NCBI GenBank assembly: GCA_946902985.2
Contig: OX336389.2
Span: forward strand, 1,082,815,788-1,082,879,787
Source: Meconema thalassinum
Lineage: Eukaryota; Arthropoda; Insecta; Orthoptera; Tettigoniidae
Direction: 5' to 3'
DNA length: 64,000 bases
Position 1 is the stretch's first letter; each line of letters starts with the position of its first letter. Shown piece after piece: positions 48,331 through 59,834 of this stretch. Under the pieces are notes generated by a model. That model was not told the origin of the DNA and searched no databases. It was given only the letters and a program-made list of their open reading frames with translations. Both the position numbers and the translations under genes were made by a program.

Positions 48331-49089
48331 GATGGGTGAAAGAGGAGCTTGAGTAATGGACACAGCCGGCTTCACCTTTGCTACTCTTCTGATGGTAGAT
48401 GTTAGTTGTACCTGAGCCTAAACCATTGAGGAGGACGAGGAGGTCAACATCTTCTCCTACTACGATCACACGGTCGAATGTAGGACTTTTGGATAGTGCC
48501 ATGGCAATGATGTCAGGATCAGCATCTTCTTCGGCTACTCTTACTTTTATGCCATGCTGCTCGAATGAATCGCAAGTAAGTGGGATGAGGCGCCTCTTGT
48601 TGTTCTCACTGACCAATACTTTTTCCTGAGGTAGTTGGATGATGGTGGTTTCTTCAAAAATGACGCCATTCCAGAAGCGAGTAGCACAGCGTCGGAGTCG
48701 TTCAGCACTTTTTGTGTTGTTGTTAGCGGCCTCTTCAGGATAACCGTCAAAAACAACCGAGACGTTGCTACCAAATAGTGTAGCTGATGTAACCTGAAAC
48801 AATAGCTATCACAGACGTTTTGCGCTGCCAGACAACCTTGTGTAAAAGATAGCCCCCATCCAAAACATCGAAGTAATGGAGTCAGCTGGTGTGTGGCTGG
48901 ATAGTGGAATGAAAGCAGAAAAGAGGCTGGACTTGGTCCCGCTTCACATTCCCTGTTCATTAAACAAAGACATTGGGAATGGGGCTAATTCATGTTTAAA
49001 ATGTTCCTTCAGTTCTTCGTCCGATTTTCTTGTTATGCACACCCTTTGGAAAATAGTAAGTGGATCAACAATTACACTCTAGTTTTCCA

Positions 49090-52000
49090 CTTTAATGTAA
49101 GAACCACCTCCCTATCTTGCCCATGTTAAATTTTCATATTTTGGTATCGATTATTCAAAACCTATTTGAGTTATTACAATGAAATTTTTAGAGATTGTTA
49201 CATGCATCTTGCTCGATAATAATAGAAAGGATTATTTACGGAAATTGGATAGTTTTTCAGAATCATTTTTTTTAATACGTGATTATTTCCAAATATTTTC
49301 TTTAAAAAAATCATAACTTTATTCTTAGGTAACATAGTGAAAAATCCCGTCCTATTACCATTCGCAGAGGACTTATTAAGCCACAGAAAAGTTTATAGTG
49401 GCCTAGCATAAGAACTTTTCTCAAAAATGGTACCAAAGTACAAAAAAATATACAACTGAGAAAATTGAAGCTAAAGTTTTTCAGTGTAAAATCTTCCGTG
49501 TGAAGGTTCTCAAGACTTTCCTGCCCCATAATCTGGATTATTTGCATCCTTCTCAGTCCTCTTAAGATTCCTCTCTATTCTCCTTCCCTTTTAGTCATGT
49601 CTTCAACCACTAATTCTATAGCCTGGTGAGCACAAATGAAACATGGCGGCGATACAAAATTTATATTTTAAATATTTATATGGACTTTTATTGGAACTTA
49701 ACCATCCGAGCGCAAGTGTGTTAGTTTCTTTGATGAACTTTGTTACAACTAAGTCTACTGATCATGGTTATGAAATCAATAGCCTACCATCAGCTTGTTG
49801 AAATCCCACGATGATCACTGGATCGTTGCACCTGGAAAATCCCGGCTAAAATAACAGATACTACCAACAAGAGACGGGGATAATAGGGCACAGGGTAACC
49901 TAACCAGGCAACGTTCAGAAAAAAACATGGCTAAACAAGAAAAGCAACAGCTCAAAGAACACTAGATCTACAAAAGAATGTGATCTCAGGCGTAAAAGTA
50001 CCTAGAAATACCCAGCAATGGCTTTCTTAACGTGACCTCACCTCACTTCTATAAATCACCACAAACGTAGAATTAAAATTGAACTGAAAAGATTTATTCA
50101 GAAAAATGGCATAGCAAAGCAGATAAATATCTGAAAGAATGTTAACAAACTTGACGAAGTCAAGGATAAAGCACAAAAATGCACACCACATACCTCACTG
50201 TGCAATTGCATTTTGTCAAAGAAACAAAATCAAATTCAACACATAAGCATGGGTTACAAAATCCCATTGAAAAATTATAGATTGACACAGAAACTCCTAC
50301 TGGATCTAGCATCAGATCAGTTTCGTTTTCAGTAGGTAATTTCAAGAAAGTACATGTTTATAATAACCCTGGAATAAAATTTTATACATATATATAGTCT
50401 TTTTATAACACCTCTCAGAGTGTCATGTGAGTCAATTTGATGATAATACACCCTCCATGAGTGTAATTTCGTTCGTGGTTTCGTGGTAATTATTTCATGT
50501 ATATTTGGTGCCTCTTGGACCCAATAATATTGTATGTGTCTGAGCAGAAAATCCGAATTGAATCAATACTGATCTGCAGATTAACTAGAAGGGATGATTA
50601 TCAAATTACGTTAGCATTGCAGTAAAATCCAGAAATAGGATAATAAAGATCCTTTAACCAAATTATAAACACTCATGTCTAGAAATGTATGTTTTCTGAT
50701 AACACAAAATCGCTATTAAGTTCGATATCTGTAATTCTATACTCCTTTTAAGTCACACTTGACTATTAATTCATTATCCATTCAACAATGGATTTCATTG
50801 ATACAATCTCAAACATTATTTAATTACTACATAATTTAATTGGTGCCACTCCATGGTCTTATCCATATAATTGATCTACTCCACTGAGTATTCATCCGTA
50901 CTGTTTCATAATTATTTATACAATTCTCATTATTAGTCACCCTTCATGGTGATGCGAATAATATCACCACTTTTTTTTATTTACAGTTTGCGAATAGATT
51001 TGCGTTCTTAGATTTACACAAGATCGTAATACTTCGTATAGAATATTGAAATTCGTTATCACTTCTTTCTCTCAATTATTACTGGAATTATTATTTATGC
51101 TTTACAATAATTTATTACAATCACACATCTGTTTAAGGATATGCCTCCACATTCAGTTATCTGAGATTCTCGTTGATGAAAAGAATTTAAATGCCTTTCA
51201 GAATATCATCACTTGCTTATAATTCGATACAAAATGTATGAAAATACCATTAGGAATGGTTTCAATAAACTCTATGTTAACTTGACCTTCGTGTGTCAAA
51301 ACTGGACTTTTAATAAGGATCGAAATTTCTCAAGCAAATTAAGAAATAATCCAGCTCGAATGGAATCCAGAAAATAATATACAGTTCCTACACCATCGAC
51401 GAAGGTGATCGTAAAGATAAGCACCTACATAGTCAATTAGAACATTCTACTGTCTCTGTAGTCCACTAAAATTGGAAATACCTCTTAGCAAAAGATAAAA
51501 ATCCTATCACTCTAAGTGAGTTCTCAATAATGTCGAAACTGTCTAAGTCGACGTAGAAAATGTTCAAAACAACAACAACAACTCTCCAACTGAACAATCA
51601 GAAAGATCTCTAGAAAAATGATCTAGTCATACATGAGAGTGCGAATAAATGTGGCATAAGTAGACCGCAATGAAAATTCAAAAACACTATCTTAAATGGT
51701 GAAAAATAATTTAAGGCTTCCCCTACGTAGATTCTCTTCACTACAATAAAAATGTTCCCATATAAATTACTATAAGTTAAATTTAATTGTGTAAAAACAC
51801 ATTAGAAAAATTCTTCAAATAGAATCTAAATCCAATCGAGGCTAGAATCCGACATGATTAAACCATCGTGCCTCAATTCTACCCTTGGACTATGCTACTA
51901 AGTATGACAGCTACTGAAACATTACAATATCTATGCATTACTACTACTGCTGGATGTTGATTGCCAGTACCTTCTCGCCAGTCGCTGATGGAACGGAAAG

Positions 52001-53246
52001 CAATGATATGCCTCCCATATCACTCCATCATACATGGAAATTTCCTGGGCCATCTTGGAATGCCGGTGAAATCGAACCCCGGACTGCCAGTCCCCAACGC
52101 ACGGGTTCCAGACGGACATCTGAACATCACCGGTTGTTATTGCCATTACATGTACAATCCATAGCGTTCCGTAAAAGGTACTCGTCACATGGTTGTAGTA
52201 GTCGTTCGCCCTAAGCGGTAGTTACATTTCAATGCCATCATGTAATAATGAGCGAACATGCTTAATGCAATCTAGCATTAGCGATAACATTCGAAAAATG
52301 TCAGTGTCCGATCCTCAGAATGCATATTGTGTCGCTCACATTGCAATGTTCATGTTTGAAGTGTCTAGCCGATCATAGTAACAAAGTAACTAGACAACTG
52401 CATTATTCCTCCCGACATCTGATCTACAATCATGTCGTGAAAATAAGAGGATTGAATCATAAAGTTCCTAAAGTGCCTAAGTATCACAATACTTATGTCC
52501 ATACATACACCACTGTTGTTGAATGAGTGTTATACTGTAAGAGTTTTAGTACACTCGCAATGTTACCGTTGCTAGTCGCACAGAGCTTGCCTAAATCCAC
52601 ATATGGCATAATGTAGTCTGCACGTTACAAAACACATTTCGAGAGTGTAGTATGAACTCACTACTGAAGGTGAATAAATTAGGGTTCTTCGCCACATAAC
52701 TCTACTTTCAAAAAGCACGGTCTCGCACACGTTTATAAGTAGACTGCGTGCTCGCGACATGTATAGAATAACGCGTTAGAAGCTTGTTCTGCTCTTGACA
52801 GAGACACTCAATAATCTGTCTTCCTCAAAACGCCCGCAGATTCACAAGGGTGAACAGCCCCCTCTCCAGTGATCGATAACTCCATAATCAAAATGGCTTA
52901 CATATTCCCTTAAGTCTTGCAAATGAAATAAGTTCTTCAAAAATGTTGTACAGTGTCAATACATCTCGTATAAATGCTGAAAAGCATAAAATAACTTATC
53001 TTCCTCTTTATTATCAATCAAGTAATCCTTCATTAATCAATCAATATCTTGGATCTATGCGTGACACAAGTTCCAGACATATGTCTTGGACCTAGCACTT
53101 CGGTCGTTCTCGGCAGGGCTCGGAGCTCATCTAACGGTGCTCACGTCAGCTGTCGTGCATTGCCTTGCCATCCAAGTGTCGTGCTGCGTTTCAAAACAAA
53201 TCTCAAAGTGCACAGTACTACAACTTAAGGTTGAGGATAATGGTAC
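49090..53246. other. Mostly unassigned; may hold the Ty3 element's 3' LTR
   Basis: No protein family is seen. Around 49640, ACATGGCGGCGATAC resembles the words of the 21-kb array. A tRNA-like B box (GGGGTTCGATTTC, minus) lies near 52065. If the Ty3 element is complete on this side, its LTR begins at 53247 and runs towards lower coordinates, but no second LTR is in the window to set its length. Confidence 0.4.
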
Positions 53247-53247
53247 A

Positions 53248-53257
53248 TTTTCCTCCT
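53248..53257 (-). promoter_or_regulatory. Polypurine tract and LTR start
   Basis: The minus strand reads AGGAGGAAAA then TGTACC. It lies about 85 bp after the end of the GPY/F frame. The position and the TG start are typical for second-strand priming in LTR elements. Confidence 0.6.
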
Positions 53258-53341
53258 GACATCTTACATAAAAGACAGAGTTGCTTTTATGTACACGTCA
53301 TAATGCATTCCTATGCTATGTAGCTTATTTTCAATGCGTCG

Positions 53342-54504
53342 TTATACAATCTTCTTGTAGTATTTCCGCATGTTCTTAGCGTTGTATCGACCAATGATTT
53401 CTGTACCATTTATGTTAGTAACTTCATAACAGTTGTTACCAAATACTCGAGATACTCGATAGGGACCGTAGAAGATAAAAGAGAACTTAGTGTACAACTT
53501 CTTCGCTACATCAGCCTTGGTGGGTTTTCTGATCAAAATTAAAATCATTTCTTCGAAATGGAGGTCGGTAGCGCTTATGTCTCACACGCTTCTGCCGCTT
53601 CTCTGCTGCGTTCATAAGACTTTCACGTACGGCGTGAATCCTTTCCTGCCTAATGGGTTGAATATCCTCAGGAATGTAACTCGTTGCGTCTCTCCACGCT
53701 CTAACGGGTTTTATGTTAAGGTGAACAGTCATGGGCACATTGGCTATACTCTCATGAAGGGTCGAGTTCATACACTCTTCCATGAGTGGTACATACTTCA
53801 CCCAGCTGGCATGGTCTTCAGGGCAGTATAAGCGGGCGTACTGAGAATTCTCTCCCTTAATACGTTCTGAGACGTTAGATTCAGAGTAGCGTATACTGGA
53901 GAATACGTGCTTAACCCTCAAACGAACCATAGCTGTTTCAAATTCCTGGGATGTAAATTGTGTCCCACGGTCAGACAAAATTGTTTCTGGTGTTCCCACT
54001 TTTGGAAAAACGCTGTTTTCGAGCCGACTAAGGACTTGTGCGTATGTGGCCTTTTGTATTGGGTCAAGGGTCACGTACTTCGAAAATACATCAACCGTGA
54101 CCAAGAGGAACTGGTTTCTCCTCGCGCCTTTCGGACAGGGCCCGAACAGGTCGCACGCCATCAGCTCTCCCGGCCTAGAAGGAATAATTGCACGGGGTTC
54201 TTCCTTGGATAAAGCTGACGGGTATTTCCCTCGTTGGCACTCCTGGCATGTCTTGATAATATCTGCTATGGATGCTCGCATCCTGGTCCATGTAAATGTC
54301 TCCAGCAGAATTCTGTACGTCTACTCCGCCATGGCCAGTGGTGCTATGAGCTAACCATGTCAGACTTGTCGTGAGCTTGGGAGGAACTATAATTCGAACT
54401 TTCGTTCTCTCCCGGTTGATGTATTTACATAGAGTATCTCCACAAATGAGATACCTCATAGAGCGCTTCCTCGTTAGATGATAGTTTGTATCTGAATCAT
54501 CCAT
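53342..54504 (-). pseudogene. Ty3/gypsy integrase with GPY/F module
   Basis: LAHSTTGHGGVDVQ and TCQECQRGKY form the HHCC zinc module. ACDLFGPCPKG, ILSDRGTQFTSQEF and the SESNVSERIKGE region give the D, D and E of the catalytic core. FYGPYRVSRVFGNNCYEV is the GPY/F module near the C-terminus. Frames change near 54285 and near 53530, so it is broken. The first codons follow directly on the RNase H frame once the nested transposon and one TA are left out. Confidence 0.9.
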
Positions 54505-54506
54505 TA

Positions 54507-54785
54507 GTCCAGTGAAAATAGTTTTAACCTGGACAAAATTAATAACATGCTGAAAATTGGTGGAAACGTTAAGAACAATGTCCTAAACGAAATCCCAAAA
54601 GTCCCAAAAAATCCGAGCTGGGGAAAAGCCGCCATCTTGGATTTTTCCGTTTTTGGCCATATCTTTCAAACAAGTGGTCCTAGCGAGGTCAGACTGGTGT
54701 CAAATTGTCCGGATTTTACTGCGAAAGTATCAGGAACATTAACAAAATATGTTAGACACGTTCTTACAGCTGTTTTATTCATTTA
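54507..54785. repeat. Left TIR of the PIN/XPG-CXC transposon
   Basis: Inverse of 57118-57413. It contains GCCGCCATCTTGGAT at 54628 and GGCCATATCTTTC at 54656. Confidence 0.88.
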
Positions 54786-55110
54786 AGTACTATTAACATA
54801 AATAGAGTGTTTAAAGTTCGATTTCGACCGTTTCTGTCACAATAGCTAAAAACTGCCAATGAAAATAATGTATTTAAACCTAAAATTATAAATCATAGTC
54901 TTGAAATTGTGCGTATCACATCTAAAATGCTTAAATTATTGTCAGTAATGAATACAGAGACACTCTGAGAGATTTAAGCTTTGACTTGTAATGCTTAGCG
55001 GCTGCCGGCGTTTGGTGGTTCCATGAGATCTGTGAAAAAAAAAGGAACAGTGAGAATGTTATCTTTTGTGCAGATAATGTCTATATATTTCGAAATAGCT
55101 TGCCCTCGTA

Positions 55111-57067
55111 TTAAAGCACAAGATCGTCAGGGTCGTCAACGTCGATGCTCTCCTCTGGGCGGTTCGCACATCCGTGACAAGCGCAGTATCCGCACATTGT
55201 TGTGCAGCGTAGGCCACTCAGTAGGCAAGCGCATTTGCGCTCACATCCGGATCTGCAGTTGCAGGAGATGATGTTCAGAATATCGGCTGGTGCAGCATCA
55301 ATCGTATTAGGGACTGGAATAAAGCGTCCGCTTTTTAACGCCCAGTCCCACTCTGTTGCGGGTAAATGGTTTCCTTCCATGCTTGAACCTGGAGAAATAA
55401 GAACGGAATTAAATTTCAATGGCCTAACATTAATTTAACAAAAAGGCTAACGTTAATTTAACAAAAGGGCTAAAAATTTTAGTTTTTGACTCTCACCTGG
55501 TGGTAAACTCTGAACGAGTGTTGTTCTGCTGCGGAGGATGATGGTGGAAGGGTTGCTAAATCGAATTTAGCTTTGAGTGACTGTTTGGCTACGGTCCGCA
55601 TGTACAGTTTGTACCTTTCGGTGTCCAATCGCCTAGTTATGGGGCATCCATATAAGAAAAGAAAGAAAGCCTCTCCTGCTGCAGCGATTTCTTTGTGCGA
55701 TGCATCTGGCTTGTTGAAAACATGGACCTTATTGCGCAGTTTAGCGTTTTCTTTAAGCTGCTTGAAGGACCTGATTTTTCCCTTCCTAAGGGGGGCGGAT
55801 GTGGTGTCACAACCAGTAGCAGCGTGGAAGAAAGAGAGAATTGGGAGCAAGCTTCGAAGGACAGACTTGAGTTTTCCGCTTTTGAAAATCTTGCCTTTTC
55901 CATTCTTCTTTCCTGGCATAAACATGGAAATGTATTCGTGAACATCAGGAACAGAAACCTTCAAGACGAGCAGATCAGTATCTTGTCCCACAATCACAGA
56001 ACTGACTTCTGTTTTCCTTGAAGTTTCGGCTGCCGTTGAAACAATCAGGGTATCAGCGTCGTCTTCAGCTTGAATAATCTCAATGCCTGCTGTTGTAAGG
56101 TGTTTTGATAGGAGAGCAATGAAACGCGTCTTGTTGTTCTCGTTTGATAGAAACACTCCTTGTGGTACAGTAGTTGGCGTGTAATCTTCGATAACTGCGT
56201 ACGGAGCCTCCTTGCCAGTTCTCCTGGCATGTTCTGCATCTTTGGTTGTCGGGGCACCATAGCCATCAAACACAACGATTGTCTTTTTGCCAAAATGGAT
56301 TTCATATAATTGACGTATTGCTGACAAATTTGGGAGTAGGTTGCAGGACAGGTCCAAACAACTCGATGCAGAAGGAAACCTCCGTCGACCGTGAACACAG
56401 GGTTTGATGGCAAAGCTTGTTCGCAGCTTGAAAACTCTTCTAAAACAGTGATGAGCTTGGACGTTTTGCTATTCCGCAGAAGTGTGCCATCAAATAGAGC
56501 TGGTGGTCTTGCGGCCAACTCGTAAATCAAGTACGTTGAAAGCTCTTCTTTACTTCGTATTTTGCAAAGGAGGCGATGAAACAGTTGGTTCGGGTCTATT
56601 TCCACGGTGGTGTCCTTAATTTTAGTGCTCTTGGCCATACTTCAAAGGGAACGAAGTTTGTCCTTCCTCTTCAAGTGGACGTCGCTGAGGCATTGACCTA
56701 CGATTGACTTCATTGCTTGCAAACCAAGGGCGTGGGCTTTGTCGCAGTTCACGGTGTCGTCGGCAACCAAACGTGTACACAGGGACAAAAATAGAGGAAA
56801 TTCCACGAAAGGGTTGTGAGAACGCAGCCACTATGTCATCTTGTCAACATCCCCTTTGTCTCTGGATTGTCGTGTCTCTCGAAGTTCGACGTGTTGATCG
56901 CAAGTTTCGGAGAAAACACCACTGAAACGTTCCATTGGATTGACAATACTAGACGTTGCAGGCATGGCGGTCACCCATCGAGCTATCACCCCTTCAGAAA
57001 TTCCGCGGCCGTGTGTCAGTCCTCTCGCTGACTTCATAGTACACATCAGCACCTGTTCGATTGTCAT
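55111..57067 (-). pseudogene. PIN/XPG-like nuclease with CXC domain, copy A
   Basis: On the minus strand the order is THGRGISEGVIARWVTAMPA with EQVELR-like sequence (57067-56831), SLCTRLVADDTVNCDKAHAL (shifted frame, about 56790), DPNQLFHRLLCKIRSKEELS, FTVDGGFLLHRVVW, then after a frameshift near 56290 VVFDGYGAPTTKDAEHARR, VFLSNENNKTRFIALLSKH, IIQAEDDADTLIV, VIVGQDTDLLVL, HAATGCDTTSAPLRKGK and a CXC domain CNCRSGCERKCACLL, CTTMCGYCACHGC. The acidic motifs fit a FEN1/XPG-PIN nuclease; the Cys pattern fits tesmin/TSO1 CXC DNA-binding domains. It occupies nearly the whole space between the TIRs, so it is the best candidate for the mobility protein (inference). Three or more frameshifts inactivate it. 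Confidence 0.85.
55389..55496 (-). other. Probable 108-bp intron in copy A
   Basis: On the minus strand, CACCAG is followed by GTGAGAGTC and the sequence ends TTATTTCTCCAG before GTTCAAGC. Splicing joins the conserved YHQ region to a segment leading to the WDW and CXC part. One extra base shortly after the acceptor still shifts the frame. Confidence 0.6.
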
Positions 57068-57117
57068 ATCCCTCCAAACTCCACACCAGAATTTGTTGGA
57101 TCTTCGGACGGTGAAGA

Positions 57118-57413
57118 AGCTCTAAGAATGAGTCTAGCATATCTTATTAATGTTTCCGAGACTTCGACAGTAAAATCTGGTCAATTTGACACCAGTCTTC
57201 CCTCGCTAAGACCACTAGTTCGAAAGATATGGCCAAGAACCGAAAAATCCTAGACGGCGGCGTTTTTTTCAAGATGGCGGCTTTTCCCCAGCTCGTATTT
57301 TTTGGCACTTTTGGGATTTCGTTTAGGACATTGTTCTTAACGTTTCCACCAATTTTCAGCCTGTTATTAATTTTGTCCGAGTCAGAGGTAAATTTTGTCT
57401 AACTGCACTGGAC
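57118..57413. repeat. Right TIR of the PIN/XPG-CXC transposon
   Basis: Inverse of 54507-54785, with AAGATGGCGGC at 57271-57281. A short insertion (ACGGCGGCGTTTTTTTC region) is found only on this side. Confidence 0.88.
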
Positions 57414-57968
57414 TACCATAGTCCCTTCCAAAAACCTGTACATGTTCCTAGTTGGGGTATGTCTCTTCTGTGACAAAGCAATCTTTTTTAATTTTTCTAG
57501 GGTTGCCACATGTTCCCTCTCCAACTGTACAGCATTAATCTGGATGTTATTGGATCGTTTCCTTGAAAGGGCGTCTGCTAGTAAGTTATATTTTCCAGGC
57601 TGGTGTACGATGGTGGCATTGAACTGTTGAAGGAACAATGTCCATCTCGTCAACCTGTCGCTGGAAAGATCAGACTTAAGCAAGAACTGAAGCGCTCTAT
57701 GTTCAGTCACGATGACCACTTGATACCCAATTAATATCTTTATCCATATCTGCAGGGCAGAAATGAAAGCTAGAGCTTCAAGCTCGGTTGTAAAGTAGTA
57801 CTGCTCATGAACTTTCAGTTTCCTACTATGGAAATCTAGATAATGTTTCTTTCCTTGTTCGACCTTGTGGTTTAGTACTGCACTAATGCCTATCCTGGAT
57901 GCATCAGACTCTATGTAGAATATTCTGTCAAACTCATGATACTCTAACTTTATGCAGTTTTTTAGCAT
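57399..57968 (-). pseudogene. Ty3/gypsy RNase H
   Basis: FYIESDASRIGISAVLNH, TTELEALAFISALQIW, VIVTEHRALQFLLKSD and NLLADALSRKRS follow the Ty3 RNase H pattern. The usual TDH motif reads TEH, a change at a catalytic acid. Downstream, coding continues to GTMV, where the nested transposon begins. It is separated from RT by a frame change near 57980. Confidence 0.88.
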
Positions 57969-57989
57969 GTCCTTGCCGCCTCAAGAGCC

Positions 57990-58847
57990 TTATTGCTCTA
58001 CTGTACATTTCCACCTATTGTTTTTCTTGAGGACTTCATAAAGTGGAGCCATGGTTACTGAATAGCCCGGACAATGACTACTTAGGAACTGACACATCCC
58101 TAAGAACTGTCTCAACTGTTTGACCTTTAAGGGCTTCGGAAATCGGGCAATTTCCGCTATTTTCTTCATGTTGGGGTGATAGCCGTCCTGACCTATCGTA
58201 TGCCCCAAGAAGTTAATGCATTCGTGCATAAACCTGCACTTATCCGAATTCAACTTAATATTTGCCTTACGAAGATCATCAAACAATTGTCTGAGATGAA
58301 CCATGTGTTCCTGTACATTGGCGGATGAAACGATTACGTCATCTATATAACATATGACGTTTTCTTTCACAGTGTCAGAGAGTTTACTATCTAATGCTCT
58401 GATGAGCGCTGGCCCTCTGTTTATCAGACCAAAGGGGACGCGAGCGAAGACATAACTGGTTTGGTCGAAAAGGAAACCAGTATACTGACGTCTGTCTTCC
58501 TCTAACTCCACCTGATGAAACGAAGCTGTCAAATCTAATACACAGAAGAAAGATTTCCCTTTAAACTTCATCAGAAGTTCCCTGATCTTCGGTGGACGAT
58601 CTGATTCTAGAAGAATCCTAGAATTAATTTTCCTGGCATCTAGACACAATCGAAGTTGCCTATTCACCTTTTTCACAACCGTAACACGATTCAAGAATGA
58701 GGATGCTTGCTTTTTTATGATACCGTCACGTTCCATTTTCTTTATTATCACTTTGACTTCCTCATAGTATTTCTGTGGAATTGGGTAAAGTTTCGCTTGA
58801 TATGGGGATTGATCAGTGAGACGTATCTGGTATTTAAAGTCCTTCAT
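57990..58847 (-). pseudogene. Ty3/gypsy reverse transcriptase
   Basis: SPYQAKLYPIPQKYYEEVKV, DGIIKKQASSFLNRVTVVKK, RLCLDARKINSRI, FFCVLDLTASFHQVELEEDR, FARVPFGLINRGPALIRALD and the catalytic CYIDDVIVSS are all present in order, then FLGHTIGQDGYHPN and KQLRQFLGMCQF. The domain itself has no visible stop. RNase H follows after a frame change. Confidence 0.93.
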
Positions 58848-59069
58848 TATACCAGGCTTATCATCAACATGTTATTATACTGTTCTAGTAAATCCATGAA
58901 TTCCTTTTCCACGTCCTCAAATCCCTCGGCTTTGAATGCATAATGCTCCCTCTCTTGCTCGACTTCATTGACGACGCGTTCTAGGATTTCCTGTCTAGGG
59001 AGTTCCTCATTAATTTCCTTTTGATCTATTTCTTCTTTTTCTATCTCTTCTACAGCATCTTCCTAAAAT

Positions 59070-59450
59070 GTGATCAACCGCTGATCCATGTCAATCACGG
59101 CTCTTGCCTTTATAATGAAATCCATACCGATAATCAAGTCAAAGTTTATGTCTTTTACGACCACAAATATATTCTCATATTTTCTATTATTTATTTCGAA
59201 TTTCATTAATATTTGGACTTTGCATTTCATGGATCTGTCCTTAAAATGCCTTTGACCTTCATTAAGAAGCTGGAAGAATTACGAACGGGTCCTCTTCCTT
59301 GTTCCTTTCGAAACATTCTTCACTAATTATTGAAATCATCGCGCCAGTATCAATTAAAGCGCTGCATGCTTTATTCCCCACTTGAATCTGTACAACAGGT
59401 AGTAAAATGGGTCTTCCTATCTCTCTACCTTCTTCTTCGTACAATAAGTC
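59070..59450 (-). pseudogene. Ty3/gypsy aspartic protease
   Basis: ACSALIDTGAMISIISEECF gives the DTGA active site, and further on FDLIIGMDFIIKARAVID gives the ILG-type flap-side motif. Usual pol order just after Gag. Minor frame breaks lie near 59260. Confidence 0.82.
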
Positions 59451-59834
59451 TTCATCAGTTATGTTAAACGTTTCGTTAATGGTAATTGCACATGGGGGTC
59501 ATGAATCATCAGTTTTCTCTACTTTTTGGAAATTGGCGTTTTTTTCGTCAGGGCCTTTTCTCTCTGTATCCCCCTGACGACTAGTACCTGGGATAGCCTC
59601 TTCAATTTCCTGCTGCTTTTTCCTCTCTTTCGAATTTCTTCGGCTAGTGTATTCATTAGACTTATCTTGCTCGCCTCTGAGCCTATCTTTCTGTTGGTTA
59701 CGCTGAAATTCCTCTGTCCTATAATTCTAATAGCGACTGTAACCTTGGTTTGACCTGTTATTTGACTGATATGGCGTTTCACGATAGCGATTCCTATTGT
59801 TACCATAATCGCGCCGGTAAAAGTCCCGTTCCTC

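Larger units (their letters stand above)
31885..49083 (-). pseudogene. PIN/XPG-like nuclease with CXC domain, copy B (interrupted)
   Basis: Coding sequence on the minus strand starts near 49083 with FKHELAPFPMSLFNEQGM and DVLDGGYLLHKVVW. The acidic nuclease motifs follow: VVFDGYPEEA, KVLVSENNKRRLIPL, RVAEEDADPDI and VVGEDVDLLVLLNGL (48800-48390). At 48330 it is interrupted by the 15.5-kb palindromic element. It resumes at 32833 in the same frame with GCDTTSALYGHGK, is cut again by a SINE, and ends near 31885 with a decayed CXC domain (ISCNCR, then after a frameshift GCSGGCSCRKAGQN). The acidic residues fit a FEN1/XPG-PIN nuclease fold; the function in arthropods is not established. Same family as copy A at 55.1-57.1 kb. 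Confidence 0.8.
54507..57413 (-). mobile_element. DNA transposon with PIN/XPG-CXC gene, TA duplication, 2,907 bp
   Basis: The ends are inverted: GTCCAGTG at both tips, then after a divergent stretch GGACAAAATTAATAACA and about 240 bp of strong inverse similarity (left to about 54785, right from about 57118). TA flanks it at 54505-54506 and 57414-57415. Leaving it out with one TA makes the Ty3 RNase H frame read straight into the integrase frame, which fixes the borders. One minus-strand gene fills the interior. The nuclease-plus-Cys-rich content recalls the Academ superfamily, but Academ is described with 3-4-bp duplications, so the assignment is open. Confidence 0.9.

Noticed and set aside
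31400..49700. TIRs for copy B like those of copy A
   Set aside because: I could not pair 31.1-31.9 kb with 49.1-49.7 kb by eye; an alignment is needed.
49090..53246. Second LTR of the Ty3 element
   Set aside because: Only one LTR start (53247) is supported; the other LTR is not in the window, so its length cannot be given.
55573..56021. Plus-strand frames of over 100 residues
   Set aside because: Shadows of the minus-strand nuclease-CXC gene, which has the recognisable motifs.
54507..57413. Straight assignment to Academ
   Set aside because: Domain content is reminiscent, but the reading-frame evidence gives a TA duplication, unlike the 3-4 bp described for Academ; left open.
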